Source of the DNA: JANXDG01 sp964561135
Lineage (GTDB): Bacteria; Elusimicrobiota; Endomicrobiia; DTEH01
Assembly: GCA_964561135.1 (NCBI GenBank)
Contig: CAZLOB010000031.1
Span: 1 to 34,361, forward strand
Reading direction: 5' to 3'
DNA length: 34,361 nt
Below are positions 33,408 through 34,361 of the stretch, piece after piece. Positions within the stretch are counted from its first letter, which is position 1; each line of letters starts with the position of its first letter. The notes beneath the pieces were generated by a model, which was not told the DNA's origin, did no database searches, and saw nothing but the letters and a program-made list of their open reading frames with translations. The translations under genes were made by a program, and so were the position numbers.

Positions 33408-33853
33408 TTAGAATACTGAATTACTATCAGATAAAGCAGTTATAGTTATTTTAAATTTTTGATTATCTTTAAAAACTACAACTTCAACAAAAGGTATATT
33501 TTTTGCACCAGAATACCTCGCACATATATATGGAACTAGTTTTATTTCTTCATTTGTAGGGTTGACACAAATAAGTGTTGTTAGCCCTATTTTAGATTTT
33601 TTACCATTTCTATAAACTTGTCTGCAAGATGACAAAGTTTTACAGTGAAACCAAACTGTTCTGCTACTTTAAATAAGCTTTGTGAACAACTTGACCTGCC
33701 TGATATATCAAAACTAAAATGTGTAAGAAATGTTAAAGCAACAACATCTATCCCTTGCCTAAGCATAACAAGTATCGCAAGAGTGCTATCAAGCCCACCT
33801 GAATAAAGTGCTACTGCTTTAGGTTTATTAGTAAAAGATAATTTTTCACACAT
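33408..33853 (-). pseudogene. Decayed PP-loop ATPase (ThiI/MnmA-like) with internal deletion
   Basis: The N-terminal part (from the ATG at 33853) has the PP-loop ALYSGGLDST of sulfur-transferring tRNA-modifying ATPases, then ends at EMVKNLK with TAG. In related proteins, as I recall them, this reads close to EMVKNPKFGYG; here the next codons are stop-Gly-stop, as if Phe and Tyr codons had mutated. A second frame, open from 33635 to 33408, carries a C-terminal-like fragment (ICARYSGAKNIPFVEVVVF). Homologues are about 300 residues or more; only about 145 codons remain, so most of the middle is missing. It starts 3 bases after the cysteine synthase stop. Family naming is approximate. Confidence 0.75.
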
Positions 33854-33856
33854 TTT

Positions 33857-34361
33857 TTATCTCTCTACACTAAAATATCTTTCTCCTGTATCAGGAAAAA
33901 TAACAACTACACGTCTTCCTTTACCTAAATTTCTTGCTACTTTAAGTGCAGCAAAACATGCTGCACCTGATGAAATTCCAACCAACAACCCTTCTTCTTT
34001 AGCTAGCAGTTTTGCAGTTTGAAACGCTTGTTCATCTTCAACTGTAATTATCTCATCAATTATTTCGCGATTAAGTACTTTAGGAATAAACCCGGCACCT
34101 ATACCTTGTATCTTATGTGGACCAGGTTTTTTGCCTGATAACACAGCAGATCCAGCAGGTTCAACTGCTACTATCTTTACTTTAGGGTTTACTTTTTTAA
34201 GAACTTCCCCTACTCCTGTGATCGTCCCTCCTGTACCAACACCAGCAACAAAAGCGTCTAACTCGCCATCAGTAGCTTCAAGTATTTCTTTTGCTGTAGT
34301 CCTACGATGTATCTCAGGATTAGCCGGATTTTCAAACTGTTGTGGCATAAAACTATTTTTT
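33857..34361 (-). CDS. cysK: Cysteine synthase, C-terminal part (5' end beyond window)
   Basis: O-acetylserine sulfhydrylase makes cysteine from O-acetylserine and sulfide with PLP. The frame is open to the window edge, giving about 167 residues of a usual 300-310. The segment SFMPQQFENPANPEIH, the PLP-phosphate loop GTGGTITG, QGIGAGFIPKVLN and GISSGAACFAAL are all typical. The first methionine seen (34348) is internal, not the start. The protein ends at TGERYFSVER, a few residues earlier than many homologues. Confidence 0.94.
   Translation of the reverse strand, partial: KNSFMPQQFENPANPEIHRRTTAKEILEATDGELDAFVAGVGTGGTITGVGEVLKKVNPKVKIVAVEPAGSAVLSGKKPGPHKIQGIGAGFIPKVLNREIIDEIITVEDEQAFQTAKLLAKEEGLLVGISSGAACFAALKVARNLGKGRRVVVIFPDTGERYFSVER

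Noticed and set aside
33360..33420. Possible tRNA upstream of dnaJ
   Set aside because: The GC-richer patch lacks the T-loop, anticodon stem and acceptor pairing of a tRNA; only a weak 6-bp hairpin is present.

Overview
The window is AT-rich (roughly 30% GC by eye, not computed). Every gene I accept lies on the minus strand, so transcription runs from high to low coordinates. Genes are packed tightly, with many 1-8 base overlaps. No rRNA, tRNA, CRISPR array, phage or insertion sequence was recognised. No gene-free stretch exceeds 300 bases; the largest are 33213-33407, 6340-6508 and 3665-3829.

The gene content points to an anaerobic, fermentative, diderm bacterium. It has LptA, LptB and LptC, a KdsD-type isomerase and an LpxL-type acyltransferase (LPS-bearing outer membrane), a four-subunit pyruvate:ferredoxin oxidoreductase, RnfC, a complete mannose-family phosphotransferase system and a GH57 alpha-glucan enzyme. 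I cannot name the phylum. The mixture resembles poorly cultivated diderm lineages such as Elusimicrobiota or Omnitrophota; this is a guess from gene content.

Layout in transcription order. (1) 34361-33408: the end of a cysteine synthase, then a decayed PP-loop ATPase gene with an internal deletion. (2) 33212-28198: dnaJ, rsmE, mtaB, an acyl-CoA dehydrogenase, ymdB and xseA, interrupted by a 7-bp tandem repeat at 31360-31401 and a GC-rich palindromic element at 29007-29070. (3) 26958-22371: a zinc-ribbon membrane protein, kdsD, lpxL-like, lptC, lptA, lptB and hpf, in the same relative order as the E. coli kdsD-lpt-hpf region but without kdsC and rpoN. (4) 22331-13652: ptsN, rapZ, yvcK, PTS EIIA, EIIB, a GH57 glucanotransferase, EIIC, EIID, HPr and enzyme I, nearly all overlapping or within 2 bases. 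(5) 13638-10469: lepA and radA. (6) 10416-4635: aroC, aroK, aroB, an M24 peptidase, efp and a glycosyltransferase. (7) 4551-1: a ferredoxin, the four por genes and rnfC, behind a good sigma-70-like promoter.

The parts fit together as follows. Region 7 is an energy module: pyruvate oxidation reduces ferredoxin, and RnfC belongs to the membrane complex that re-oxidises it. Region 4 joins the nitrogen-type PTS, the RapZ/YvcK pair and an alpha-glucan enzyme in one transcription unit. EIIC looks short and EIID has lost a conserved proline, so a sensory rather than purely transport role is plausible (inference). This locus is the best candidate for an unusual system in the window.
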